Assembly (NCBI RefSeq): GCF_006440775.1
Contig: NZ_VFTZ01000026.1
Coordinates: 1 to 64,000 of the forward strand
Direction of reading: 5' to 3'
DNA: 64,000 nt
Source: Mesorhizobium sp. B2-7-2
GTDB taxonomy: Bacteria > Pseudomonadota > Alphaproteobacteria > Rhizobiales > Rhizobiaceae
The position numbers were made by a program, and so were the translations under genes. Positions 26,681 to 37,067 of the stretch are shown piece by piece (the first letter of the stretch is position 1; each line of letters starts with the position of its first letter). The notes under the pieces were generated by a model. It made no database searches. It was not told the origin of the DNA and saw nothing but the letters and a program-made list of their open reading frames with translations.

Positions 26681-27721
26681 ATGGAAGTTCGCGTCGTCAA
26701 CGTGCGCAAGGAGTTCGAGCGGTTTCCAGCGCTCCACGACGTATCGCTCGACATCAGGTCCGGCGAGCTCATCGCGCTGCTCGGGCCGTCCGGCTCCGGC
26801 AAGACGACCCTGCTTCGGCTGATCGCCGGCCTGGAACGGCCGACCAAGGGCGCGATCTTCTTCGGCGACGAGGACGCCTCGCAGAAGTCGATCCAGGAGC
26901 GCAATGTCGGCTTCGTCTTCCAGCATTACGCGCTGTTCCGCCACATGACGGTTGCCGACAACATCGGCTTCGGCCTGAAGGTCCGGCACGGCGCCGCAAG
27001 GCCGTCGGGGCAGGAAATCCGCCGCCGGGCGCTGGAACTGCTCGATCTCGTTCAGCTGTCGGGACTGGAAAAGCGCTATCCGGCGCAACTTTCAGGCGGC
27101 CAGCGCCAGCGCGTCGCGCTCGCCCGCGCCATGGCGATCGAGCCCAAGGTGCTTTTGCTCGACGAACCGTTCGGCGCGCTCGACGCGCAGGTTCGTCGTG
27201 AGCTTCGCCGCTGGCTGCGAGAGATCCACGACCGCACCGGCCACACGACCGTCTTCGTCACGCATGACCAGGAAGAAGCGCTGGAGCTTGCCGACCGCGT
27301 CGTGGTCATGAGCCAGGGCCGCATCGAGCAGGTCGGCACCGCCGACGATATCTACGACACGCCGAACTCGCCCTTCGTCTACTCCTTCATCGGCGAGTCG
27401 AGCTCGCTGCCGGTCAAGGTCGAGAACGGCGAGGTGTGGATCGCCGACAGGCCGATCGGGCTCTCGGCGCCGCACGCGCCGTCCGGCGAGGCAGTCCTCC
27501 ACTTCCGTCCGCATGACGTCGACCTGGTCGACGGCTGCAGCGGCTGCATCGCCGGCACGGTTGCCGCCAGCCGCCGCGTCGCCGGCACCAGGCGCGTCGA
27601 GCTCGAGATCGGCGGTGAGCGCCAGCGCGTCGAGATCGAGTTGCCGGTCGACCATCCCGCGGCGCAGAAGAGCCGGGTGGCTTTCAGGCCGCGACGCTGG
27701 AAGCTTTTTCCGGCGACGTGA
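26681..27721 (+). CDS. cysA: Sulfate/thiosulfate ABC transporter ATP-binding protein CysA
   Basis: This 346-residue ATPase energises sulfate import. Walker A GPSGSGKT is at residues 35-42, the signature LSGGQRQR follows, then LLLDEPFGALD (Walker B) and a C-terminal TOBE-like regulatory region. The ATG at 26681 has GAGGGA upstream. It ends 15 bp from the convergent vapC gene. The neighbouring permeases settle the substrate class. Confidence 0.94.
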   Translation: MEVRVVNVRKEFERFPALHDVSLDIRSGELIALLGPSGSGKTTLLRLIAGLERPTKGAIFFGDEDASQKSIQERNVGFVFQHYALFRHMTVADNIGFGLKVRHGAARPSGQEIRRRALELLDLVQLSGLEKRYPAQLSGGQRQRVALARAMAIEPKVLLLDEPFGALDAQVRRELRRWLREIHDRTGHTTVFVTHDQEEALELADRVVVMSQGRIEQVGTADDIYDTPNSPFVYSFIGESSSLPVKVENGEVWIADRPIGLSAPHAPSGEAVLHFRPHDVDLVDGCSGCIAGTVAASRRVAGTRRVELEIGGERQRVEIELPVDHPAAQKSRVAFRPRRWKLFPAT

Positions 27722-27736
27722 TCGTCGCGTCGAGCG

Positions 27737-28135
27737 TTATTCCAGCCAGTTCTCGACGTTCAGTTTTCTGATACGGCTGAACTCGGCCATGTTGGCTGTC
27801 ACCAGCGTGGAACCTGACGCGCAGGCGTGAGCAGCGATAAAGAGGTCGTTGTGGCCGATGGTCTCGCCCCTGCCTTCCAGTTCGGCGCGCAGCGCGGCGT
27901 ACTCGGCATCCGCCCGCACATCGAGCGGCAGCACCGGAATCTCGGCCAGCAGTTCCTCGACCTTCTTGAGCAACTTGGCCGATCCCTTCCTGGCGCAGCC
28001 ATACCGAAGTTCCGAAGCGACGACGATGCTGGTGCACACAGCGGCGTCTCCCACGCGCGCCATGACGCCGGCGGCCTTGCCGCCCGGGTTTCGGATCATG
28101 CCGCTTATGATGTTCGTGTCGAGCATAAACCGCAT
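27737..28135 (-). CDS. vapC: VapC-type toxin, PIN-domain ribonuclease
   Basis: This 132-residue PIN protein opens with MRFMLDTN, where the Asp is the first metal ligand. A mid-chain Glu (VVASELRYG) and a later Asp in GHNDLFIAAHA complete the acidic Mg2+ site; ends with LVTANMAEFSRI. VapC toxins cleave tRNA or rRNA and are held inactive by VapB. The ATG at 28135 shares one base with the vapB stop (TGATG). The pair sits between cysA and a second sulfate-binding-protein gene. Confidence 0.9.
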   Translation of the reverse strand: MRFMLDTNIISGMIRNPGGKAAGVMARVGDAAVCTSIVVASELRYGCARKGSAKLLKKVEELLAEIPVLPLDVRADAEYAALRAELEGRGETIGHNDLFIAAHACASGSTLVTANMAEFSRIRKLNVENWLE

Positions 28136-28407
28136 CAAAAAATGTCCTCGGGTCCGACAGGACTATCCTTGATCTCGGGGAAGTCATCTTCAGGACGGAG
28201 CGGGGCTTCCTTCGCCCACTGAGCGAGCAGCGCCGTGAGACCAGATTTACGAATGGGCTCGATGACAAGACGGTCGCCCTCACGGCTGATCAGGACCTTG
28301 TCGCCGGGGAGTTCGAACTCGACTGGAATCCGCACCGCCTGGCTGCGGTTGTTGCGGAACAGCTTCGCCTCCTTCGGCGGCGTCGCTGCATGGCGTTGTT
28401 GGCTCAT
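28135..28407 (-). CDS. vapB: VapB-type antitoxin, AbrB/SpoVT fold
   Basis: This 90-residue protein has an AbrB-like DNA-binding segment (AKLFRNNRSQAVRIPVEFELPGDKV). Its acidic C terminus (RPEDDFPEIKDSPVGPEDIF) would wrap the toxin. It is translated just before vapC with a one-base overlap. I chose the ATG at 28407. Autoregulation through the palindrome at 28424-28434 is likely. Confidence 0.88.
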   Translation of the reverse strand: MSQQRHAATPPKEAKLFRNNRSQAVRIPVEFELPGDKVLISREGDRLVIEPIRKSGLTALLAQWAKEAPLRPEDDFPEIKDSPVGPEDIF

Positions 28408-28423
28408 CACGGCATTCCCTTGT

Positions 28424-28434
28424 ATATGCCATAT
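28424..28434. promoter_or_regulatory. Palindromic operator candidate for vapBC
   Basis: ATATG-C-CATAT is a perfect inverted repeat 17 bases upstream of the vapB start, inside the only AT-rich stretch of the promoter region. VapB-type antitoxins bind such short palindromes over their own promoter. TATACA and CATAAA hexamers nearby could serve as a -10. Confidence 0.5.
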
Positions 28435-28639
28435 GTTTATGCCAAGGCGCCGAAGCGCAATCTCTCTGCCTATGGATATCGCCCCACGGTGACTCTTGCT
28501 GGAAAGAAATCCTAGCAACCGACTGTTCCGGCGGTGACTTTTCTCACGTGATGCCGTCTAGCCGGCGCGCGTGTCTCGCCGCGCGACAGCGCCACGGCTA
28601 TCATCAGCCATTGCCATATTTTCCTTGGAGCCCGTTTTC

Positions 28640-29626
28640 ATGAAGCGTCTGTTGCTCGGCATCGCGGCTGTTGCCGGTCTCCTCCTCGCGTCCTCCCAAG
28701 CCTGGTCGGCCGACAAGCTTTTGAATGCATCCTACGACGTCGGCCGCGAGTTGTTCGCCGACATCAACAAGGCCTTCATCGCGAAGCACCCCGGCGTCGC
28801 GATCGACCAGTCGCACGCCGGCACCTCGGCGCAGGCGCGCGCGATCGCCGAAGGTCTTGGCGCCGATGTCGTCACCTTCAACCAGGTCACCGATGTCGAC
28901 TTCCTGGTCAAGAAGGGCCTTGTCTCGGCCGACTGGCAGAAGAACTTCCCGGACAACGCCTCGCCCTTCTATTCGCTGCCGTCCTTCCTGGTGCGCGCCG
29001 GCAATCCCAAGCATATCAAGGACTGGAACGATTTGGTGCGCGACGACGTGCAGGTGATCTTCCCGAACCCGAAGACATCCGGCAATGCGCGCTACACCTA
29101 TCTCGCCGCCACCGCCTACGCCAAGGAAGCCTTCAAAGGCGACGACGCCAAGGTGAAGGAGTTCATCACCAAGCTCTTCAACAACGTGCCGATCTTCGAC
29201 ACCGGCGGCCGCGCCGCCACCACCACTTTCGTCCAGCGCGAGATCGGCGACGTGCTGATCACCTTCGAGTCGGAGACGCGCAGTATTCGCAAGGAGTATG
29301 GCGACGACAAGTTCGAGCAGGTCACGCCTTCGGTCAGCCTGCTGGCCGAGTTCCCGGTAGCGGTCGTTGACAAGGTCGCCGACGAGCATGGCAGCCGCGA
29401 TCTCGCCAAGACCTATCTCGACTTCCTCTACACGCCGGAGGGCCAGGAGATCGCCGCCGGAAACGGCTTGCGGGTCCGCGACGCGACGGTCGCCGCCAAG
29501 CACAAGGCCGACTTCCCGGATGTCCGGCTGCTGACCGTGGAGGACGTCTTTGGCGGCTGGGACAAGGTGCAGAAAGAGCATTTCGCCGCCGGCGGGCTGC
29601 TCGATCAGGCCTACGGCAGCCGTTGA
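28640..29626 (+). CDS. Second sulfate ABC transporter substrate-binding protein
   Basis: This 328-residue paralogue of the sbp product at 23760 has its own signal peptide (MKRLLLGIAAVAGLLLASSQAWSA). It keeps the NPKTSGNARYTYLAAT signature and DQSHAGTSAQARA ligand-loop region. It has no permease or ATPase genes of its own, so it probably feeds the CysTWA complex encoded upstream, perhaps with a different affinity or ligand (sulfate versus thiosulfate). The ATG at 28640 follows TTGGAG. A rho-independent terminator comes after it. Confidence 0.88.
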   Translation: MKRLLLGIAAVAGLLLASSQAWSADKLLNASYDVGRELFADINKAFIAKHPGVAIDQSHAGTSAQARAIAEGLGADVVTFNQVTDVDFLVKKGLVSADWQKNFPDNASPFYSLPSFLVRAGNPKHIKDWNDLVRDDVQVIFPNPKTSGNARYTYLAATAYAKEAFKGDDAKVKEFITKLFNNVPIFDTGGRAATTTFVQREIGDVLITFESETRSIRKEYGDDKFEQVTPSVSLLAEFPVAVVDKVADEHGSRDLAKTYLDFLYTPEGQEIAAGNGLRVRDATVAAKHKADFPDVRLLTVEDVFGGWDKVQKEHFAAGGLLDQAYGSR

Positions 29627-29653
29627 AAAGCTCCGCAATCAGGAAGAGCAAGT

Positions 29654-29676
29654 AAGCCGGCTTTGCCGGCTTTCTT
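29654..29676 (+). terminator. Rho-independent terminator after the second sulfate-binding-protein gene
   Basis: AAGCCGGC-TTT-GCCGGCTT forms a perfect 8-bp stem followed by TCTTC, 27 bases past the stop codon. Confidence 0.8.
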
Positions 29677-29877
29677 CATGTAAGCTGGGCTGCATGAGTT
29701 CGCGGGGGGAAATCCCAACCCGAAATGTGAAAAACGTTACGAAGAATCAACGCGTTTGTGCCTAAGCTGCGGTGGGAATTATTGGGCCAGGCGGCGTCAG
29801 GCGGTCCAACTGTCATGATTTGCACACAAACAACCGCCAGATGCAGGCGCATTGGGGTTTGACGAACTGAATCGGGC

Positions 29878-30327
29878 ATGCTGACCAAAAAAGGCAAATA
29901 CGGCCTCAAGGCCCTCGTGCATCTTTCCGGCCTGCCGGCTGGCCAGCTTGCATTCGTCAACGACATCGCCGTCGCCAACAACATCCCGAAGAAATTCCTG
30001 GATGCGATCCTGGGCGAATTGCGCAATGCCGGTTTCGTCCAGAGCCGCAAGGGCAAGGAAGGCGGTTACCGCCTCGCCAGTCCCGCTTCCGAGATCAAGA
30101 TCGGCCATGTCGTGCGCGTGCTCGACGGCCCGCTGGCGCCGATCCCTTGCGCCAGCCGCACGCAATACCAGCGCTGCGAGGACTGCGACGAGGCAACCTG
30201 CCAGGTCCGCCACATGATGCTGGAAGTACGCCAGGCGATCGCCGAGGTGCTCGACAACCGCAGCCTCGCCGCCATGCGCGACGCCGACAACGACGATTTC
30301 CCGGCGGAGCTCACCTCTCAGATTTGA
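29878..30327 (+). CDS. Rrf2-family transcriptional regulator with four cysteines
   Basis: This 149-residue regulator has an N-terminal winged helix (MLTKKGKYGLKALVHL..., GGYRL wing). Cysteines at 91, 100, 103 and 108 sit where IscR-like proteins hold a [2Fe-2S] cluster. The RVLDGPLAPIPC stretch resembles both IscR and the cysteine regulator CymR. Lying next to the sulfate-uptake genes, it is a good candidate sulfur-status or Fe-S-status regulator of that locus. That role is inferred. Its start has no strong ribosome site. Confidence 0.82.
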   Translation: MLTKKGKYGLKALVHLSGLPAGQLAFVNDIAVANNIPKKFLDAILGELRNAGFVQSRKGKEGGYRLASPASEIKIGHVVRVLDGPLAPIPCASRTQYQRCEDCDEATCQVRHMMLEVRQAIAEVLDNRSLAAMRDADNDDFPAELTSQI

Positions 30328-30416
30328 AGCGACCCTGCCCACCCGGCAGTCCCATCGGTTGCTTGTCTGCTTTCCACGCAGTAAAGCGGCTGGAGGATGA
30401 AACGGGGCTCTGACGC

Positions 30417-31562
30417 ATGAGGCTGCCTTGGCTTGGCAATTCCCGTAAGGCCAGCCGGCAACCATCGTCGAACGACATCTATCATACCGAGATCACGGCC
30501 GACGTGCCGGTGCCGGAGCGCGACGAGTCCGTTCGCTTCTTCAGCCGCAAGGTTGTGCGCCCCGGCAAATTGCGTCGCTTCACCAATCGGGACCCGCGCG
30601 AGAGCCTGTTGTCCTGTTTCTATCTCGGTGTCGCGGCGATGCTGCCGGTCTCCTGGTGGAGCCCGATCTGCGGCTGGGTGTCCAGGCTCAGGCGCAAGCG
30701 CCACTTCCGCAAGGAGTTTGCCCGTTACGACGTCGCGGTGAAGGCCGTGCTCGGCAATACCGTCGACACGAAAAGCATGTTCGAGGCGCAACTCGCCGCT
30801 GTTCACCGCCGGCGGCTGACGCTCGCGGCGCATCTCGTCGCCGGCTGGCGCTGGTCGCCGGCGATCCGGCTCGAAGGCCTCGAGGCTCTGCAACAAGCCC
30901 TGCGCAACGGGCGCGGCGCCATCGTGTGGTGCGACCAGTTCACGGCGCAGACGATCATGGGCAAGCGCGCCCTGCATCAGGCCGGCATCGATGCCCATCA
31001 GGTGAGCGCGCGCTACCACGGCTTCTCGCCGAGCAAGTTCGGCCTGCGCGTGATCAACCCGCCGCTGGTCAGGCTCGAGAACCGCTTCCTGAAAAGCCGG
31101 ATCATCTTTGAGCGCACCGACGCCTATCAGGTCACCACGCGCATCCAGAAGGTGCTGAAAGCAAATGGCTTAGTGCTGATGACCAACACCGTCTATGCAG
31201 GCTCCGCCTTCACCGAGACCGCCATGGGCGAGCGCGGCTGGACCCATCTCGCCTCGGCGCCGGCAAACTTCGCCGCGCGCGCCGGCGCTGTGCTGTTTCA
31301 TATGGCGACCATCGAGACGGCGCCCTTTCGCGAATATAGGGCGATCGTCAAAGAACTGAGCGCGACTCCAGGGGCGCCCGCATCGCCTGCCAAGGACATG
31401 ACAGGGAAGAACCTCGTCGTTCAGGCGGGATTTATCCTGTCGAAGCGCGACCGGATGCTGGAGACGCTCAAACTCTGTCCTGAACAGATGATGGCCTGGT
31501 CGAGCGCCGTGCGGCTGACCGAGCAGCCAGCCGAAGCCGCGATCGGCAACGACGAAGCCTGA
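30417..31562 (+). CDS. Lysophospholipid acyltransferase (LPLAT/HtrB-like) family protein, degenerate active site
   Basis: This 381-residue protein resembles lipid A acyltransferases (HtrB/MsbB fold) in its central part: GRGAIVWCDQFTAQTIMGKRALHQAG, then NGLVLMTNT..., then NFAARAGAVLFHMATIE. The usual HX4D/E catalytic motif expected at the first segment is absent; the position reads WCDQFT with no histidine. It may be inactive or use other residues. The first 50 residues are polar with no signal peptide. It lies alone between the Rrf2 gene and the convergent gluconokinase gene. The family call is from pattern only. Confidence 0.5.
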   Translation: MRLPWLGNSRKASRQPSSNDIYHTEITADVPVPERDESVRFFSRKVVRPGKLRRFTNRDPRESLLSCFYLGVAAMLPVSWWSPICGWVSRLRRKRHFRKEFARYDVAVKAVLGNTVDTKSMFEAQLAAVHRRRLTLAAHLVAGWRWSPAIRLEGLEALQQALRNGRGAIVWCDQFTAQTIMGKRALHQAGIDAHQVSARYHGFSPSKFGLRVINPPLVRLENRFLKSRIIFERTDAYQVTTRIQKVLKANGLVLMTNTVYAGSAFTETAMGERGWTHLASAPANFAARAGAVLFHMATIETAPFREYRAIVKELSATPGAPASPAKDMTGKNLVVQAGFILSKRDRMLETLKLCPEQMMAWSSAVRLTEQPAEAAIGNDEA

Positions 31563-31574
31563 TTACCAACTGAT

Positions 31575-32078
31575 CTAGCGGATGATCTCTTGCAGGATTC
31601 CTGCAACACTTCGCGTTCCGTCGACCGTCACGGCTCGTTCGTCCGCCGCAGGCTCCTCCAGCGTGGCGAACTGGCTGTCGACCAGGCTTGCCGGCATGAA
31701 ATGGCCCTTGCGATCGGCGACCCGTCGCCAGGCGGTCTCCCGATCGATCCTGAGATAGAGGAAGACTGTGTCGGGGCAGAAGCGGCTCAGCCGGTCGCGA
31801 TAGCCACGCTTCAGCGCCGAGCACGCCGCCACCGCCTTCCGTCCATCGGCAACCGAGGTCGCGATACGCTCGCCTATGGCGTCGAGCCAGCCCGCGCGCA
31901 ACGCATCGGTCAGCGGCTCGCCGCGCGCCATGCGCGCCACGTTCTCCGGCGGATGCAGCAGGTCTCCTTCGATGAAGTCGGCGCCCAGCGCCTTGGCGAG
32001 CGCCTCGCCGACGGCCGTCTTGCCGCAGCCGGCAACGCCCATCACGACGATGGCGGGCGCTGTCCGAAGATCGTTCAT
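31575..32078 (-). CDS. gntK: Gluconokinase
   Basis: This 167-residue kinase phosphorylates D-gluconate to 6-phosphogluconate. Walker A GVAGCGKT is at residues 14-21. The family motifs GDLLHPPENVARMARGEPL, CSALKRGYRDRL and GHFMPASLVDSQFATLE are all present. The ATG at 32078 follows GGAG at a proper distance; a longer reading from 32120 overlaps nothing but lacks a site. It is the last gene of the CUT2 transporter operon, 44 bp after the second permease, which suggests the importer carries gluconate or a related aldonate. Confidence 0.92.
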   Translation of the reverse strand: MNDLRTAPAIVVMGVAGCGKTAVGEALAKALGADFIEGDLLHPPENVARMARGEPLTDALRAGWLDAIGERIATSVADGRKAVAACSALKRGYRDRLSRFCPDTVFLYLRIDRETAWRRVADRKGHFMPASLVDSQFATLEEPAADERAVTVDGTRSVAGILQEIIR

Positions 32079-32122
32079 GCAAGGCTCCGGGATCTGCGGT
32101 CTCGTGTGCGCCTCGTCCACGG

Positions 32123-33121
32123 TCAGCGGCTTGCCGGCGCGCGCCCGTAGAGCAGAAGCATGGCGACGATGACGACACCATAGATGATCTGCCGTCCGGC
32201 CTCGGGCATCTGCATGACGGAGAGGATGGATTGCAGGAGCGTGATCAGGATCACGCCGGCCACCGTGCCCAGATAGGAGCCTCGCCCGCCCAGGATCGAT
32301 GTGCCGCCCAGGACAACCGCCGCGATCGACGGCAGGAGATAGGCATCGCCCATGGACTGCGCCGCCTTGGATGCATAGCCCGCCAGAAGCACGCCGCCAA
32401 AGGCAGACAGCCCGCCGGAGACGGCGAAGGCGATCATGACGACGCGACGCGTGTCGATGCCCGAAAGATAAGCGGCGCGCTCACGGTTGCCGATGCCGTA
32501 GACGGCGCGGCCGAAGCTGGTGCGGGTCAGCGCGAAGACCATCGCGGCGCCGATCAGCGCCCAGATGATGACGGCATTGGGAACACCTGGAATGGTGAAA
32601 CCGGTTGCCAGGTAGCGCATCGCGGCGGTCGCCGAATCCTGTGGCGAGAAGCCGCCTGTGTAGACCACCATCAGCCCTTGCGCCACGGCATTGGTGGCTA
32701 AGGTAATGATCATCGAGGGGATGCGCAGATAGGCGACCCCGATGCCGTTGACGATGCCGATCGCCACGCCGCACAGGACGCCGAAGGGGATGGCGAGAGC
32801 AACGCCGACCGACCCGTAAGCAGCGGCCGCGCAGGCCATCATGGCGCCGGCGGCCACGGCCCATGGCACGGAAAGGTCGATCTGGCCAAGCAGGATGACC
32901 AGCATCATGCCGGTGGCGATGACGCCGAGGAAAGACGCGACCTTCAATTGCTGCAGGAGATATTCCGGCGACAGGAAGTTGCGCGAATAGAGGCTGCCGA
33001 GCAGGAGCAGGACCACGATGCAGGCAAAGGCCGTCAGCACGGCCGGGTCGGCGCGCCGGATGAATTTGGGCATGCGGCCGGCAATGCCGCCCATGATGCC
33101 GCCATGCGTCGTCTCGCTCAC
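32123..33121 (-). CDS. Ribose-type (CUT2) ABC transporter permease, second subunit
   Basis: This 332-residue inner-membrane protein belongs to the RbsC/BPD_transp_2 family, with the signature LGQIDLSVPWAVAAGAM and the repeated glycine-rich GGTSILGGRGSYLGTVAG loop. The start is GTG at 33121, overlapping the upstream permease stop as GTGA and preceded by GGAG. It pairs with the permease encoded next to it. A much longer open frame that runs back to 34129 is the wrong frame of the neighbouring gene. Confidence 0.88.
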   Translation of the reverse strand: MSETTHGGIMGGIAGRMPKFIRRADPAVLTAFACIVVLLLLGSLYSRNFLSPEYLLQQLKVASFLGVIATGMMLVILLGQIDLSVPWAVAAGAMMACAAAAYGSVGVALAIPFGVLCGVAIGIVNGIGVAYLRIPSMIITLATNAVAQGLMVVYTGGFSPQDSATAAMRYLATGFTIPGVPNAVIIWALIGAAMVFALTRTSFGRAVYGIGNRERAAYLSGIDTRRVVMIAFAVSGGLSAFGGVLLAGYASKAAQSMGDAYLLPSIAAVVLGGTSILGGRGSYLGTVAGVILITLLQSILSVMQMPEAGRQIIYGVVIVAMLLLYGRAPASR

Positions 33122-34094
33122 AGGAACCACTCCAGCCGGTTGCGTACCCGAAACAGCGCGAAGGCGCCAAGGCTGACCGCGATCAACAGGATAACGCCCT
33201 GGAACAACGGCTGCCAGAGCGGATCGAAATCGAAGACGAACAAGAGGTCGCCGATGGTGCGGAAGGCAAGCGCGCCGAAGATCGCGCCGATGGCGCTGCC
33301 CTTGCCGCCGAACAGCGACACGCCGCCGAGCACGACGGCCGCGATCGAAAACAGCGTATAGGCATTGCCGCTGGCATAGGCCGCCTCGCCCGTATAGGTG
33401 AAGAAGGTCAGGAACAGTCCGCCGATGGCCGCAAGCAGGCCGGCAAGCGTATAAGCCAGCAACTTGCCTCTGCGGATCGGCACCCCGGACATGTAGGCCG
33501 CCGTCTCCGACGAGCCCGCGGCATAAGCGGCGCGCCCAAGTTCGGAGCGACTGAACGGCACCCAGACGACAAGCACGATGACGAGCAGCGCCACGAGGCT
33601 CGCCGGCACGACGCCGAAGAAACGCCCGGTCAGGAAATCGGCAAGGTCCTCGTTGACCGAACCGCCCGGAACGGGGCGCAAAAGCAAAGCCAGGCCGAAA
33701 TAGACGGCGCCCGTGGCGATGGTGGTAACGATCGGCTGCAGCCGCCCGTAGATGACGATGGCGCCGTTGACCGCCCCGCAGATGAGCCCGGTGCCCAGCA
33801 CCGCCAGCACGCCGAACGCCGTTTCCAGGCCGGTGCCGACCACCAGCCATGAAGCCATGCAGTTGGTCAGCGTGAAGATCATGCCGACCGACAGATCGAT
33901 GCCGGCGGTGATCACCACCAATGTCTGCGCCATCGCGACGAAGGCGAGCAGCACGCCCTTGTTGGCGGCCGTCTGCACGACATTGGCGGTGAAGCCGGCC
34001 GGATGGTTTCCGCTGTAGATGGCGAACATGACGATGAAGATGCCGAAGGCCAAAAGCGTTCCGCGTTGTTCGGCCAGCCGGTAGCGCCAATCCT

Positions 34095-34098
<4 letters not shown>
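33118..34098 (-). CDS. Ribose-type (CUT2) ABC transporter permease, first subunit
   Basis: This 326-residue permease has the RbsC-type core motifs TAGIDLSVGMIFTLTNC and GGVSLFGGKGSAIGAIFG. Having two different permeases in one CUT2 operon implies a heterodimeric channel rather than the homodimer of E. coli RbsC. The start is GTG at 34098, overlapping the ATPase stop as GTGA. Confidence 0.88.
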
Positions 34099-35639
<1,541 letters not shown>

Positions 35640-35708
35640 CAGCCCTCCCGGCCGGTTTCGATTTAGGGAGACAGTGCCTCGGGCTCGCCGCGGCACTGTC
35701 CGGTCAGA

Positions 35709-36833
35709 CTATTTGTTTTCCTTGGTCTGGCCCATGATTTCCTGCGCGGTGAAATTGATGCCGCAGGTCGGGAAGGAATTGCCGACGAAGAAATTGTCGG
35801 ACTGGTCGGGGAAGAAATCCTGCCCTGCCTTGAAGTTCGGATCCTCGACGATGGCCAAAGGCAGCTTGACCGATTGTGGCACGACATTGCCTTCGAGCGC
35901 GGCAATCGCCGTCTTGATGGCGACCGCCACCTGGGCCGGACCGGTACCGGCGGACGAGCATTTCAGCCCGTCAGCCGCATGCGCGGCGCAGAATTTGCGG
36001 AAGCCGTTTTCCGTCTCGCCGCCGAACGGCACGAACGGATGCTTGGCGTCGATCATCGCCTGCACGATGCCGGTGTCACCGCCCTGCCCGGTGATGCCGT
36101 CGAACGGGCCGCTGGTGGCGATCGCATCGGCCGTGGCCTTTTGCGCCACGCCGTCATCCCACTTGCCGACCACCTCGGTGACGGCCCACTTCTTGCCGGA
36201 ACCGTCGAGCACCTCGTGGATGCCGTTGTGGCGGTCGGTGTCGACCGAAGTGCCGGCGACGCCGCGCACCTCGAGCACCTTGCCGCCGTTCGGCACATGC
36301 GCGACCAGCCACTTGCCCCAGAGTTCGCCGAGGCCCTTCTGATCGACATTGACGTTGATGGCGTCCTTGGTGTCGAGGATGTTGTCGAAGGCGACCAGCA
36401 CGACACCGGCTTCCTTGGCACGCTTGATGACCGGCCCGAATGCGGTCGGGTTCTGCGCGTTGACGACGATTGCGTCAAAGCCGGAATCGATGAAGTTGTT
36501 GATCGCCGAGATCTGCGCCGGCACATCCTCGCTGGTCGACACGACCTTGAATTCCTTTAGCTTCTTGGCGACATCGGGCTGCGCCGCATAGGCCTTGGCC
36601 GTCTGGATCATCTGGATGCGCCAGGTGTTGGCGATGTAGCCGTTGGCAAGCGCGATGCGGTAGGGACCGTCCTTCTTCGGATACTTGAAAAACCGCGTGT
36701 CGGCCGACCACGGCGCGAAGCAGTCCGGCTCGGCCGCGGGCCCCTTGACGACCTCGGGTCCGGCGATCGCCGACGAGCTCAGCATGGCGAATGCGGTGGC
36801 GGCAATGACGCCGCCAACGAGTGACTTGATCAT
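35709..36833 (-). CDS. Sugar or sugar-acid ABC transporter substrate-binding protein
   Basis: This 374-residue periplasmic-binding-protein-like protein (ribose-binding fold) has a signal peptide ending at SSAIAG. It is the first gene of the five-gene operon ending in gntK. The ATG at 36833 has GGGAGGAA upstream. Gluconate or a related sugar acid is the inferred ligand, from gluconokinase and the GntR-like repressor; the binding residues do not prove it. Confidence 0.85.
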   Translation of the reverse strand: MIKSLVGGVIAATAFAMLSSSAIAGPEVVKGPAAEPDCFAPWSADTRFFKYPKKDGPYRIALANGYIANTWRIQMIQTAKAYAAQPDVAKKLKEFKVVSTSEDVPAQISAINNFIDSGFDAIVVNAQNPTAFGPVIKRAKEAGVVLVAFDNILDTKDAINVNVDQKGLGELWGKWLVAHVPNGGKVLEVRGVAGTSVDTDRHNGIHEVLDGSGKKWAVTEVVGKWDDGVAQKATADAIATSGPFDGITGQGGDTGIVQAMIDAKHPFVPFGGETENGFRKFCAAHAADGLKCSSAGTGPAQVAVAIKTAIAALEGNVVPQSVKLPLAIVEDPNFKAGQDFFPDQSDNFFVGNSFPTCGINFTAQEIMGQTKENK

Positions 36834-36982
36834 TGATATTCCTCCCAGTTGCAGTTCTGCTGTTATGAATCTTTGGCGATACGGTCGGCATCCTCCGGCC
36901 AACCAGACACCTGCACAGGATGGCCGCGCCGCCCTGATCCTCCTCGTCCCCCTCAGCTCTCTGGCAATTTAGAAAACTATCA

Positions 36983-37031
36983 TATTATACATAATAAACA
37001 AGTATGAGCTGTTGCTTATGTATAATAAACA
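36983..37031. promoter_or_regulatory. Pair of AT-rich palindromes upstream of the CUT2 importer
   Basis: TATTAT-AC-ATAATA (36983-36996) and TTAT-GT-ATAA (37016-37025) are both palindromic. Each ends in the same ATAATAAACA word, giving a 16-bp direct repeat (TTATnnATAATAAACA) with centres 31 bp apart, about three helical turns. Same-face spacing suggests cooperative binding of a regulator distinct from the one at 37068, or promoter elements. Confidence 0.45.
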
Positions 37032-37067
37032 GCCTTCCCGCCTCGCCGAGCCTTTGCCGCCATGCAA

